A stretch of 64,000 nt of DNA from Actinoplanes teichomyceticus ATCC 31121 (GTDB lineage: Bacteria; Actinomycetota; Actinomycetes; Mycobacteriales; Micromonosporaceae): positions 5,667,001 to 5,731,000 of the forward strand of contig NZ_CP023865.1 of the NCBI RefSeq assembly GCF_003711105.1, in the 5' to 3' direction. Both the position numbers and the translations under genes were made by a program. This document shows positions 31,894 through 42,764 of this stretch, in pieces; positions within the stretch are counted from its first letter, which is position 1; each line of letters opens with the position of its first letter. The notes beneath the pieces were generated by a model. The model did no database searches and was not told where the DNA came from. It saw nothing but the letters and a program-made list of their open reading frames with translations.

Positions 31894-32743
31894 CGTGTCC
31901 CCGCTGCAGTTCCTCACCGATCTGACCAACCCCGACCTGGCGTTCCTGCCCCGAGCGCTGACCATCGCGGTGCTCTCCGCCGTCATGTGCGGCGTCGTCG
32001 GCTGCTATGTCGTACTCCGGGGGATGGCCTTCATCGGCGACGCCGTCGCCCACGCGGTCTTCCCCGGCCTGGCCATCGCGTTCCTGTTCTCCGGCAGCCT
32101 GGTCCTCGGCGGCACCGCCGCCGGCATCGTCACCGCCCTGCTGGTCACCGTCTTCGCCCAGAACCGCCGGGTGAAGGAGGACTCGGTCATCGGGATCTTC
32201 TTCGTCGCCGCGTTCGCCCTCGGCATCGTGGTCATCTCCCGGGCCCCGGGCTACGCCGGCTCGCTGCAACAGTTCCTGTTCGGCTCGATCACCGGCATCC
32301 CGGACCGGGACCTGTACGTCGTCGGCGGCGCCACCGGCGTGGTGCTGATGACCGTGCTGCTGCTGCACAAGGAGTTCGTCGCCGTCACCCTGGACCGGGA
32401 GATGGCCCGCTCGCTGGGGCTGCGTACCTTCTGGCTCGACCTGGTGCTCTACGTGCTGGTCACCCTGGCGGTCGTGATGGCCGTCCAGACGATCGGCAAC
32501 ATCCTGGTCCTGGCCCTGCTGGTCACACCGGCGGCGACGGCCCGGCTGCTCACCGACCGGCTGGCCGTGATGATGGCGCTCGCCCCGGCGATCGGCGCCG
32601 GCTGCGCCGTGCTCGGGCTCTACCTGTCCTGGTCGTGGGATCTGCCGGTGGGCGGGACCATCGTGCTGACCCTCACCGCGGCCTTCCTCGGCGCCCAGGC
32701 GCTGGCGCCGCGTCACGGTCTGCTCGCCCGGCTCGCGGGCTGA
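31883..32743 (+). CDS. Zn/Mn-type ABC transporter permease
   Basis: This 286-residue ABC-3 family permease has about eight hydrophobic segments and a conserved start (PLQFLTDLTNPDLAFLPRALTIAVLSAVMCGVVGCYVVLRGMAFIGDAVAHAVFPG), typical of ZnuB/TroC proteins. It completes the binding protein/ATPase/permease set for importing a divalent metal, most likely zinc or manganese. A GTG at 31895 is an alternative start. It is the last gene of the locus. Confidence 0.92.
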   Translation: MESDVSPLQFLTDLTNPDLAFLPRALTIAVLSAVMCGVVGCYVVLRGMAFIGDAVAHAVFPGLAIAFLFSGSLVLGGTAAGIVTALLVTVFAQNRRVKEDSVIGIFFVAAFALGIVVISRAPGYAGSLQQFLFGSITGIPDRDLYVVGGATGVVLMTVLLLHKEFVAVTLDREMARSLGLRTFWLDLVLYVLVTLAVVMAVQTIGNILVLALLVTPAATARLLTDRLAVMMALAPAIGAGCAVLGLYLSWSWDLPVGGTIVLTLTAAFLGAQALAPRHGLLARLAG

Positions 32744-32830
32744 ACGCCGTGCCGCGGCGCGCCGCCGCGGCACGGCTCTCCCACCGCGCGCCGGGGGTGA
32801 CCGCCCGCCGTGGCCGGACCCGGCCGCGAC

Positions 32831-32925
32831 CGCTGCCGGAGGCACCGCCTGCCGACGCCCGGCTCGCCTCAGCCGCTGCCGGAGGCACCGCCTGCCGACG
32901 CCGGGCCCGCCTCAGCCGCTGCCGG
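32831..32925. repeat. 43-bp tandem repeat reaching into the B12-protein gene end
   Basis: Two near-identical 43-base units start at 32831 and 32874 (CGCTGCCGGAGGCACCGCCT...) and a third begins at 32917. The array runs into the last codons of the leftward gene, contributing its SGSG tail. The remaining bases 32744-32830 carry no gene. Confidence 0.78.
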
Positions 32926-33946
32926 AGTCAGCGGTGATCGTCTGCCGCCCCCGGCCGGCGGCCAGCACGTCGCGGGTGCGCGGCTGGTGTGCGAGCCGGT
33001 CGGCCAGGGTCGCGAGCGCGACGTCCACCGGCTGCGGTGCCCGGTCGTACGCCGAGCGCAGCTCCCGCAGCCAGGCGACGAAGTCGACGAAGATCGCGCT
33101 GTCGCCGAGGTAGACCGCCGCCGCCAGATACTCCAGCAGGTAGTGCAGCTCGGCGATGGTCTCCTCGATGCGCGTGGCCCAGTCCCGGCGCTGCGCCGCC
33201 AGATGCAGCCGGAATCCCTCCAGCATGCTGTCGACGAGCCGCCAGCGGTCCCGGACGAGCAACTGGTACTCGCCGTCGTCGACGAGGTCGGCGGCCCGCG
33301 GCGGCGCGGGCGGCGGCCAGTGGCTCAGCACCGCCGCGGCCGACAGCGCGTCGGGGGCCCAGGCGTCGGCGGCCATCCGCCGGGCGTACCGGCCGTCCGG
33401 GCCGAACGCGCAGCCCCCGACGAGGCCCGGCACGCCGGCCGCGCGGGCCGTCTGGAGGGCCCGGTGCGCCTGGGGCAGGTACGCCGGCAGGGTGACGCTC
33501 AGCGCCAGCGCGTCCGGCCGGCGCAGCCGCAGGTATCCGCTCATGTCGTCCGGCGGCACGCTGGCGCCGAGGAAGTCGACATACCACCCGCGGGCCCGCA
33601 GCACCTCCGCGAGCAGCCGGGCCGGCAGCGCGTGCCACTCCCCTGCCGGACAGGCCACCACGACCGACCCGCGAGGCGGCGCCGGACGGGAGCCGGCCTG
33701 GGAGATCGTCGTGACGAGCCGGTCGGCGATGGCGGTGGCCAGGTGCTCCTGCGCCACGGAGATCCGGTGGTTGTGCCAGAGCTCGCCGATCCGCACCTGC
33801 GCCGGGGCGATCAGGTCGACGAGGATCCGCTCCGGCTCCAGGCCGGCGCCGAGCAGGGTGCGCGCGCAGCCGAGCGCGGCCACCTCGTCGCCCTGCACGA
33901 GGTGGTGGAGGAACCGCTCTCGCTCAGCACCGCTGATGGGGGACAT
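32912..33946 (-). CDS. Stand-alone B12-binding protein with CarH-like photoreceptor motif
   Basis: This 344-residue soluble protein has no DNA-binding domain. Residues about 10-85 match the helical cap of adenosylcobalamin photoreceptors, including W-x9-EH (LWHNHRISVAQEHLAT), the signature of CarH/LitR. Residues about 90-215 are a Rossmann-like cobalamin-binding domain, with GEWHALP at the position of the lower-ligand His. The C-terminal 120 residues are helical and of unknown role. It likely senses light or B12 and acts on a partner protein rather than on DNA; related stand-alone proteins occur in actinobacteria. It stands alone, and the partner is not in the window. Confidence 0.82.
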   Translation of the reverse strand: MSPISGAERERFLHHLVQGDEVAALGCARTLLGAGLEPERILVDLIAPAQVRIGELWHNHRISVAQEHLATAIADRLVTTISQAGSRPAPPRGSVVVACPAGEWHALPARLLAEVLRARGWYVDFLGASVPPDDMSGYLRLRRPDALALSVTLPAYLPQAHRALQTARAAGVPGLVGGCAFGPDGRYARRMAADAWAPDALSAAAVLSHWPPPAPPRAADLVDDGEYQLLVRDRWRLVDSMLEGFRLHLAAQRRDWATRIEETIAELHYLLEYLAAAVYLGDSAIFVDFVAWLRELRSAYDRAPQPVDVALATLADRLAHQPRTRDVLAAGRGRQTITADSGSG

Positions 33947-34136
33947 CGTTGCCCTCTTCGCCTCGGCCAGAGAAAGCCTATCAAATCAGGGCGAAGTCGA
34001 ATATGCGACCGGACCGCATCGGTACGCCACGAGCGCGCCGCGCGCCGCGGCGGCCCGGGCGGTCACCGCCGAGGCGGGGGCACACCCCGCCGGGCGGCGT
34101 GCCCGCCGGGGCGCGACTCCCCCGGTTCACCGCATG

Positions 34137-34178
34137 GACGACGGCGGGCCCGGTGTGCCCACCGAGCCCGCCGTCGTC
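34137..34178 (-). terminator. Terminator of the xylanase-arabinofuranosidase operon
   Basis: A 13-bp perfect stem (GACGACGGCGGGC and complement), extended inside by CCGGTG/CACCGA pairing, lies six bases past the GH62 stop. The rest of 33947-34136 shows no gene; the B12-protein promoter should be there. Confidence 0.8.
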
Positions 34179-34184
34179 ATGGCA

Positions 34185-35717
34185 CTACCGCTGCAGGGTC
34201 AGGACACCCGGCCGGTACGGCAGGAGGCCGTAGTCGCCGCCCGAGTTGGGCGAGCGGCCCTGGTAGAGCAGTTGCAGGCGGCACGGGTCGACGGTCATGG
34301 TCTGATCCGCGCTGACCCGCACCAGCTCGCCGTGGCTGATGTCGTTGGTCCACGTCGCGCCGCTGTTGGCCTTGCCGGCGAACGGGTTGCTCTCGGTCGC
34401 GGCCTGCGGCGTCCAGGTCCCGCCCAGGCTGGTGGCGGTGAACGACCGGAAGTAGCGCCCGTTCGCGCCGATCGCCTCGACGATCATCAGGTACTGGTCG
34501 CGGCCCTGGACCTTGTAGACCTGAGGCGCCTCGAACAGGTTGTTCGTCGTGTCGCTCATGACCACGGTCGAGGTCGAGCCGAAGTTGCCCGGGAAGTTCC
34601 CGATCGGCATGCTCGCCCGGTAGATCTTGCCGTTGTCCCCGGCGAAGAAGAGGTACATGTTCGTACCGTCACCGATGAGCGTCTGGTCGATCGGTCCCGT
34701 GCCGGAGCCGGAGATGCTGCCGGTGAACAGCGCCTGCGGCGCGGACCACCCGTTGGGGTTGGTGGGGTCGTTCGAGGTCCGGTAGGAGAACGCGGTCGGA
34801 CCCCACTGGTAGGCGAGCACCCAGATGCTCTTCGGGGCGAAGTAGAACAGCGTCGGCGCGACGGCGGCCGAGGACATCCCGTTCTGCGCGGCCGTGGCCA
34901 TGTCGGACCAGTTGGTGAACGGGCTGAAGCTCATCGAGCCCCAGGACGATCCGGTGTCGTGCGTCGTCGCGTAGACCAGGTGCCGGCCGTTGTAGGGAAC
35001 GGTGGTGAAGTCCTTGAGGGAGACCCAGCCGGACTTCGGGGTGGCCAGCGGGCCGGTCGACGACCAGCGGTACGTCGACGGCAGCGCGCACGACCCGGGC
35101 GCCGACGTCGTCCCCGACGTCGGGGTGGTGGTGCCGGCCCGGACCAGCTGCCACTGCTGGTTGGCGCCGTTCCAGTCGGTGTACTGGACGATGTTCGCGC
35201 CGTCGGCGGTCGACCCGCCCTGCACCTCCACGGCCTTGCCGCTGTTGCGGTTGATCAGCTGCACGTAGCCGTCGATGTCCTGCACGCTGAACTGCTGGTT
35301 GGTGGCGTTGGCGTCGGTCCACTGCACGATCGCGCCGCCGTCGGCCGTCGAGCGGTTGGAGACGTCCAGCACCTTGCCGGAGTGCCGGGACTTCAACCGG
35401 TAGAAGCCGCTGCCGGAGTCGACGAACTGCCACTGCTGCTGGGCCTGGTCGTTGCGGGTCCACTGGGTGATCCGCGCGCCGTCGCTGGTGGCCAGGTTGT
35501 ACACGTCCAGGGCCTTGCCGCTGGTGCGGTTGACCAGCACGTAGTAGGCGCTCGTGTCGATCGTCGCCGCCGATGCGGCGGACGCGGTGACCGCGACGAC
35601 GCCGCCGCCGGCCAGCAGGACCGCCGCGGCCAGCGCGGTGCGCCATCGGCTGCGGCGGTTCCCGCCGGGTCGGTCGGCTGTTTGCGGGGGTACGGGTGAG
35701 CTGGCACCCATGGTCAT
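34185..35717 (-). CDS. GH62 alpha-L-arabinofuranosidase with N-terminal CBM13
   Basis: This 510-residue secreted enzyme has a signal peptide (about 24-50, ASAASAA), a ricin-type CBM13 at about 52-192 with three QxW repeats (QQQWQF, NQQFSV, NQQWQL), a Thr/Ser linker, and a GH62 five-bladed propeller at about 208-510 ([57 protein letters not shown]). GH62 enzymes remove arabinofuranose side chains from arabinoxylan. It is 34 bases downstream of the GH10 xylanase gene in the same operon. Its CBM13 is nearly identical to that of the xylanase. Confidence 0.95.
   Translation of the reverse strand: MTMGASSPVPPQTADRPGGNRRSRWRTALAAAVLLAGGGVVAVTASAASAATIDTSAYYVLVNRTSGKALDVYNLATSDGARITQWTRNDQAQQQWQFVDSGSGFYRLKSRHSGKVLDVSNRSTADGGAIVQWTDANATNQQFSVQDIDGYVQLINRNSGKAVEVQGGSTADGANIVQYTDWNGANQQWQLVRAGTTTPTSGTTSAPGSCALPSTYRWSSTGPLATPKSGWVSLKDFTTVPYNGRHLVYATTHDTGSSWGSMSFSPFTNWSDMATAAQNGMSSAAVAPTLFYFAPKSIWVLAYQWGPTAFSYRTSNDPTNPNGWSAPQALFTGSISGSGTGPIDQTLIGDGTNMYLFFAGDNGKIYRASMPIGNFPGNFGSTSTVVMSDTTNNLFEAPQVYKVQGRDQYLMIVEAIGANGRYFRSFTATSLGGTWTPQAATESNPFAGKANSGATWTNDISHGELVRVSADQTMTVDPCRLQLLYQGRSPNSGGDYGLLPYRPGVLTLQR
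35141..35562 (-). repeat. Near-identical CBM13-coding repeat, copy A
   Basis: About 422 bases coding for the GH62 enzyme's CBM13 are almost identical to 35763-36184 in the GH10 gene. Long exact stretches include the central two QxW repeats. Confidence 0.85.
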
Positions 35718-35751
35718 GTCGTGCTCCTCGGGGACGGCGGGATGGGTGGGC

Positions 35752-37803
<2,052 letters not shown>

Positions 37804-39342
37804 ATGAGAGCAGTGGATGCGGACGTCGCCGCCTTGGTCACCGCGGCGCAGGGCGGCGACCGGCGGGCCCTCGCCGAACTCGTCGCCATCCACCTGCCGC
37901 TGGTCTACAACATCGTGGGACGCGCGCTGGACAGCCCGGCCGACACCGACGACGTCGTGCAGGACACCATGGTCCGCGCGGTGCGGGACCTGGCGGCGCT
38001 GCGCACCCCCGAGAGCTTCCGCACCTGGCTGGCCGCCATCGCCGTCCGCCAGGTCGGCACCCACCGCCAGCAGAAGCAGGCCGCCTCGGCGCGGACCGCC
38101 CCGCTGGAGGAGACCGCCGGCCGGGCCGACCCGGACGCGCCGGTCGAGGACGTCACGGCGCTGCGGGCCGACCTGTCCGCACAGCGGCGGGAGGTGGCCG
38201 AGGCCGGCCGGTGGCTGGACCCGGACGACCGTACGCTGCTCGCCTTCTGGTGGCAGGAGGTCGCCGGCCTGATGAGCCGGGGCGAGATCGCCGAGGCGCT
38301 GGATCTCGGCGTCGCGCACACCGGCGTGCGCATCCAGCGGATGCGTGAGCAGCTGGACCTGTCCCGGACGATCGTCGCCGCCCTGCACGCCCGCCCGATG
38401 TGCCCGCAGTTGACGGCGCTGGCCGCGACCTGGGACGGCCGGCCCGGTCCGCTGTGGCGCAAGCGGCTGGCCCGGCACGTACGCCCCTGCCCGGTCTGCT
38501 CGGCGACCACCCGTGACCGGGTCCGCGTCGAACGGCTGCTGGCCGCCGTCGCCGTTCTCACCGTCCCCGCCGGGCTGGCCCAGGCGGTCCTCGCCAAGAG
38601 CACCGCGGCCGTCGCCGGCACGCTGCCGGCCACCGCCGCGGTCGTCGGCACGAAGATCACCCTCACCGGCCTGATCGCCGGTCACCCGGTCGCCGCCGCG
38701 GTGGCCGGCACCGCCGCCGTCGCGGCGCTCACCGTTCCCGTCGTCTACCGCGTCGATCCGCACCAGCGCGCGCCGGAGGCCATCACCACACCGGCGGCCC
38801 GGGCCACGAGCGGATCGCCGCGGCCCACCCCGCGGCCGACCGGCGCCCCGTCGTCCGCCGCGGTCACGCCGTCCGCGCCCGGCGCCACGCCGTCCGCCGG
38901 CGTCCTGACCGCCGGCCGCCTGTCCCTGGAGTGGAGCGGGGGCGGCTACGTCACCGGCACCGCCGCCACCGGCGTCGCCACCGTCACCGGGATCGCCGCC
39001 ACGAGCGACCCGGCGACCCGGCAACGCGCGACCTTCACCGCCGTCGCCGGCCTGGCCGACGCCACCTGCTTCTCGTTCCGCACGGACGACGGCCGCTACC
39101 TGCGCCACTACGAGCTGCTCGCCTACACCCATCCGGCGAACAACACCCCGATCTTCCGTGAGGACGCCACCTGGTGCCCGCAGCCCGGCGTGCCGGCCGG
39201 TTCGGTCCGGCTGCGATCGCACAACTACCCGCAGTTCTACCTGCGCTGGACCGGCACCGAGTTGCGCATCAACTACGTCAAGGAGACCGCGGAGTTCCAG
39301 CGCACCACCTCGTTCCGGATCCGGTCCCCGCTCGCGCCCTGA
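37804..39342 (+). CDS. ECF sigma factor fused to zinc anti-sigma motif, membrane segments and extracellular AbfB domain
   Basis: This 512-residue protein has sigma region 2 at about 5-90 (VDADVAALVTAAQGGDRRALAELV, DDVVQDTMVRAVRDL) and region 4 at about 140-200 (IAEALDLGVAHTGVRIQRMRE). The zinc anti-sigma signature H-x3-C-x2-C follows (HVRPCPVC, about 225). Hydrophobic segments lie at about 240-262 and 275-317, then a Pro/Ser/Thr stalk (about 325-375). The C-terminal 130 residues resemble the AbfB/CBM42 arabinofuranose-binding beta-trefoil (FSFRTDDGRYLRHYELLAY, LRSHNYPQFYLRW). The simplest model is a membrane-tethered sigma factor that senses arabinose-decorated xylan outside and switches on the divergent GH10-GH62 operon. 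No separate anti-sigma gene is adjacent. ATG start; weak ribosome site. Confidence 0.85.
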   Translation: MRAVDADVAALVTAAQGGDRRALAELVAIHLPLVYNIVGRALDSPADTDDVVQDTMVRAVRDLAALRTPESFRTWLAAIAVRQVGTHRQQKQAASARTAPLEETAGRADPDAPVEDVTALRADLSAQRREVAEAGRWLDPDDRTLLAFWWQEVAGLMSRGEIAEALDLGVAHTGVRIQRMREQLDLSRTIVAALHARPMCPQLTALAATWDGRPGPLWRKRLARHVRPCPVCSATTRDRVRVERLLAAVAVLTVPAGLAQAVLAKSTAAVAGTLPATAAVVGTKITLTGLIAGHPVAAAVAGTAAVAALTVPVVYRVDPHQRAPEAITTPAARATSGSPRPTPRPTGAPSSAAVTPSAPGATPSAGVLTAGRLSLEWSGGGYVTGTAATGVATVTGIAATSDPATRQRATFTAVAGLADATCFSFRTDDGRYLRHYELLAYTHPANNTPIFREDATWCPQPGVPAGSVRLRSHNYPQFYLRWTGTELRINYVKETAEFQRTTSFRIRSPLAP

Positions 39343-39361
39343 CGGCCGGCGCCGGCCACCG

Positions 39362-39387
39362 CCGGGCCGCCCGCGCGGGCGGCCCGG
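39362..39387. terminator. Bidirectional hairpin between sigma-AbfB and GH1 genes
   Basis: A perfect 26-base palindrome (CCGGGCCGCCCGC and complement) lies in the 60-base gap between the two convergent genes. Confidence 0.75.
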
Positions 39388-39402
39388 TGAACACCCGGCC
39401 GC

Positions 39403-40812
39403 CTACCGCTGACGGCCGGTCACGTACCGGTCCCCCGCCGCGGCCCGGTCGGACAACCGCTCGCGCAGCCAGTGGTAGCTGGCGCGCGGGGTGCGCGTCC
39501 CGGTCGGGTAGTCGACGTGGGCCAGGCCGAAGCGGGGGCCGTACCCGCGGGCCCACTCGAAGTTGTCGATGAGCGACCAGTAGAAGTATCCGCGCAGGTC
39601 GAGGGGGGCGTCGGCGGCCGCCCGGGCGGCGGCGGCCAGGTGCTCGGCGATGAAGTGGATGCGCTCCGGGTCCGCGCCCGGGTCCTCGCGCAACTGGGCG
39701 ACGCCGTTCTCGGTCACGTAGACCGGCGGCAGGCCGGGGTACCGGCCGACCAGCCCGGTCAGCGTCTCGTACAGGCCGTGCGGCTCGATCGGCCAGCCCA
39801 GGTCGGTGACCGGCACGCCGTCACGGGGCACGGACCGCACCCCGATGTCGTAGGCGCTGCGCAGCGCCGGGTCGGGCTGCTCGTACGGCGCGTCGGCGGC
39901 GTGGATCCGGTAGTAGTAGTTGACGCCGAGGAAGTCCAGCGGGGCGCCGATCAGCTCCAGGTCGCCGGCGCGCCGGAAGGACAGGTCGCTGACGCCGGCG
40001 TAGAGCCGGTCGAAGCCCTCCGGGTACGCCCCGCCGAGCACCGGATCGGTGAACTGCCGGTTGACCATCAGGTCCATCCGCTTCGCCGCGGCCCGGTCCG
40101 CCGCGGTGTCGCTCGCCGGCACGGCCGGGGACAGGTTGAGCGTGATGCCGACCCGCGTGCCCGGGCGGGTGGCCCGCAGCGCGGCCACCGCCCGGCCGTG
40201 CCCGACCAGCAGGTGGTGGGCGGCGGCCAGCGCGCCGTGCCCCTCGGTGACGCCCGGCGCGTGCCGGCCCTCGGCGTAGCCGACGATCGACGAGCAGTAC
40301 GGCTCGTTGAGCGTGATCCAGTCGCGCACCCGGTCGCCGAGCCGGCTGGCGACCACGCCGGCGTAATCGGCGAAGTGCTCGGCGGTGTCGCGTACCCGCC
40401 AGCCGCCCGCGTCCTCCAGCGCCTGGGGCAGGTCCCAGTGGTAGAGGGTGACGAACGGGCGGATGCCGCGCTCGCACAGGGCGTCGACGAGCCGGTCGTA
40501 GTAGTCCAGGCCGGCCCGGTTGACCGTGCCGCGCCCGGCCGGCATGACCCGGGGCCAGGCCACCGAGAACCGGTAGGCGTCCAGGCCCAGATCGTCCAGC
40601 AGCCGCACGTCGTCGCGCCAGCGGTGGTAGCTGTCGCACGCCACCGCGCCGGAGGTGGCGTCGGCGACGGCGCCCGGCCGGCGGCAGAACGTGTCCCAGA
40701 TCGACTCGCCGCGGCCGTCCTCGGCCACCGCCCCCTCGATCTGGTACGCCGCCGTCGCGGCTCCCCAGATGAACCCGGCCGGCATCCGCGGCAGTTCCCA
40801 AGGCGTCGTCAT
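39403..40812 (-). CDS. GH1 beta-glucosidase (cytoplasmic, BglC-like)
   Basis: This 469-residue family 1 glycosidase has no signal peptide. It has the N-terminal FIWGAATAAYQIEGA, acid/base Glu in WITLNEPYCSS (about 173) and nucleophile Glu in VYVTENGV (about 365). It would hydrolyse cellobiose or other beta-glucosides imported by the adjacent ABC transporter. The ATG at 40812 follows AGAAGGAGTTCG on the coding strand. It is the last gene of the sugar operon, in the same order as cebEFG-bglC of streptomycetes. Confidence 0.95.
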   Translation of the reverse strand: MTTPWELPRMPAGFIWGAATAAYQIEGAVAEDGRGESIWDTFCRRPGAVADATSGAVACDSYHRWRDDVRLLDDLGLDAYRFSVAWPRVMPAGRGTVNRAGLDYYDRLVDALCERGIRPFVTLYHWDLPQALEDAGGWRVRDTAEHFADYAGVVASRLGDRVRDWITLNEPYCSSIVGYAEGRHAPGVTEGHGALAAAHHLLVGHGRAVAALRATRPGTRVGITLNLSPAVPASDTAADRAAAKRMDLMVNRQFTDPVLGGAYPEGFDRLYAGVSDLSFRRAGDLELIGAPLDFLGVNYYYRIHAADAPYEQPDPALRSAYDIGVRSVPRDGVPVTDLGWPIEPHGLYETLTGLVGRYPGLPPVYVTENGVAQLREDPGADPERIHFIAEHLAAAARAAADAPLDLRGYFYWSLIDNFEWARGYGPRFGLAHVDYPTGTRTPRASYHWLRERLSDRAAAGDRYVTGRQR

Positions 40813-40871
40813 CGAACTCCTTCTGATAGTCACCCCGCCGCCCACGTGCGGAGGAGGTCGTCGGGCCGTCG

Positions 40872-41768
40872 TCAGCCCTTGATCGCGCCCTGCATGATGC
40901 CGCCGACGATCTGCCGCCCCAGGACCATGAAGATCACCAGGATCGGCAGGGTGGCCAGTAGCGTGCCGGTCAGGGTCAGCGTGTAGTCGGTGGTGTAGCC
41001 GCTGGCGAGCGAGGAGAGGGCGACCTGGACGGTGGCGTTGTTCTGCAGCACCACCAGCGGCCAGAAGAAGTCGTTCCACGCCTGCATGAACGTGAACAGG
41101 CCGAGGACCGCGGCCGCCGGGCGGGCGGCGGGCAGCACCACGTGCCAGTACAGGCCGAACGTGCTGCACCCGTCCATCCGACCGGCCTCCAGCAGCTCGT
41201 CGGGGACGGCGCGGCCGAGATACTGGGTCATGAAGAAGACCCCGAACGCGGTGACCAGGCCGGGCACGATCACGGCGGCCAGCCGGTCGGTCCAGCCGAT
41301 CTCCGACATCAGCATGTAGAGCGGGATGATGCCGAGCTGCTGCGGCACCATCGACGTGGCGATGGCCAGCACGAGCAGCACCTTACGGCCCCGGAAGCGC
41401 AGCTTGGCGAAGGCGAATCCGGCCAGCGTGGAGAAGAACACCACGGAGAGCGTGATCGAGCCGCTGACGATGAACGAGTTCAGCAGCGCCTTGGCGAAGT
41501 CGGTGGAGTCGAACACCCGGGCGATGTTGTCGAACAGGTGACCGCCGGGGATCAGGACCGGGGGCACCTGGGCGACGGCCTCGCTGGTCTGCGAGGACAC
41601 GACGAACGACCAGTAGAGCGGGAAGATCGATCCGGCCACGACCGCGATCAGCGCGGCGTAGGTCCAGACCGAGGCGCGGCGCGGGTATCCGAAGGAACGC
41701 CGGCGGGGCGGGCGCTGCGGCGCGGGCGTCCCGGCGCGGGTGGACGGCGGGTTGGCGAGAGCGGTCAC
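40872..41768 (-). CDS. Sugar ABC transporter permease (CebG-like)
   Basis: This 298-residue inner-membrane permease of the CUT1 (MalG-like) class has six predicted membrane segments and the EAA loop EAGRMDGCSTFGLYWHVVLPAARPA near the C-terminal third that contacts the ATPase. Its GTG start is six bases after the partner permease stop. The operon has no ATPase gene; CUT1 systems of actinobacteria commonly share the distant MsiK ATPase. Confidence 0.93.
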   Translation of the reverse strand: MTALANPPSTRAGTPAPQRPPRRRSFGYPRRASVWTYAALIAVVAGSIFPLYWSFVVSSQTSEAVAQVPPVLIPGGHLFDNIARVFDSTDFAKALLNSFIVSGSITLSVVFFSTLAGFAFAKLRFRGRKVLLVLAIATSMVPQQLGIIPLYMLMSEIGWTDRLAAVIVPGLVTAFGVFFMTQYLGRAVPDELLEAGRMDGCSTFGLYWHVVLPAARPAAAVLGLFTFMQAWNDFFWPLVVLQNNATVQVALSSLASGYTTDYTLTLTGTLLATLPILVIFMVLGRQIVGGIMQGAIKG

Positions 41769-41774
41769 GTCGGC

Positions 41775-42704
41775 TCACTCCTCGTTGGCGATGCGCCGGG
41801 TCAGCAGGAAGTTGACGATCGCGAAGACCGCGATGATCAGGCAGAGGGTCCAGGCGATCGCGGAGGCGTAGCCGAACCGGAATTCGCGGAACCCCTGTTC
41901 GTACATGAACAGCGCGATGGTCTGGAACTGCCGGTCGGAGCCGCCGGTGGGGGTGGAGGTGCCCGCGAACAGCAGCGGCTCCGCCATGATCTGCAGGCCG
42001 CCGATCGTCGAGATCACGGTGGTGAAGATGATCGTCGGCCGCAGCTGGGGAACGGTGATCCGCCAGAACTGCTGTGCCGACGAGGCGCCGTCGAGTTCCG
42101 CGGCCTCGTACATGTCGTGCGGGATCGCCTGCATCGAGGCGAGGTAGATCAGCGCGTTGTACCCGGTCCACCGCCAGGCCACGATGATCGAGATGGCCAG
42201 GTGGGAGCTCCAGGTGTCGGCCTGCCAGTCGATCGGTCCGGCGCCGACGAGCCCGAGCAGCCAGTTGACCATGCCGAAGTCACGGCCGAACAGCTGGGTG
42301 AAGACGATCGTCACGGCCACGATGGACGTGATGTTGGGCAGCAGCACACCCATCCGCAGGCTGGTGCGGGCGCGCAGCTTGTGGTTGAGCAGGTGCGCGA
42401 TCCAGAGCGCGGCGAGCAGTTGCGGCACCGTGGACAGCACCCAGATGCTCAGCGTGTTGCCGAGCGAGTTCCAGAAGTACGGGTCCTGCAGCATCTCGCG
42501 GTAGTTCGCCAGGCCCACCCACTGGTGCGCCCCGCCGTCGAGCAGGTTCCAGTCGTTGAACGACACGTACCCCGTGTAGATCAGCGGGAACAGCCCGAAC
42601 ACACCGAACAGCAGGAAGAACGGCAGGACGTACAGGTACGGCGAGCCCTTGGAGTCGAGCCGGCTCAGGGCGGCTCGCCGGGAACTCAGCGCGTTGATGG
42701 CCAT
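41775..42704 (-). CDS. Sugar ABC transporter permease (CebF-like)
   Basis: This 309-residue MalF-like CUT1 permease has an N-terminal hydrophobic segment (PYLYVLPFFLLFGVFGLFPLIYTGYVSF) and EAA loop (AAELDGASSAQQFWRITVPQL). With the partner permease it forms the membrane channel for beta-glucosides or another oligosaccharide. It is separated from the binding-protein gene by a long palindrome, which may lower its expression relative to the binding protein. Confidence 0.93.
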   Translation of the reverse strand: MAINALSSRRAALSRLDSKGSPYLYVLPFFLLFGVFGLFPLIYTGYVSFNDWNLLDGGAHQWVGLANYREMLQDPYFWNSLGNTLSIWVLSTVPQLLAALWIAHLLNHKLRARTSLRMGVLLPNITSIVAVTIVFTQLFGRDFGMVNWLLGLVGAGPIDWQADTWSSHLAISIIVAWRWTGYNALIYLASMQAIPHDMYEAAELDGASSAQQFWRITVPQLRPTIIFTTVISTIGGLQIMAEPLLFAGTSTPTGGSDRQFQTIALFMYEQGFREFRFGYASAIAWTLCLIIAVFAIVNFLLTRRIANEE

Positions 42705-42726
42705 TGTCGATCCTTCGTCGCCGGGA

Positions 42727-42754
42727 CGGCCGGCGGTCAGCTGACCGCCGGCCG
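42727..42754 (-). terminator. Attenuating palindrome between binding-protein and permease genes
   Basis: A perfect 28-base palindrome (CGGCCGGCGGTCAG and complement) lies in the 60-base gap. Such hairpins commonly raise binding protein over permease levels in sugar ABC operons. Confidence 0.75.
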
Positions 42755-42764
42755 TGTGGATGGG

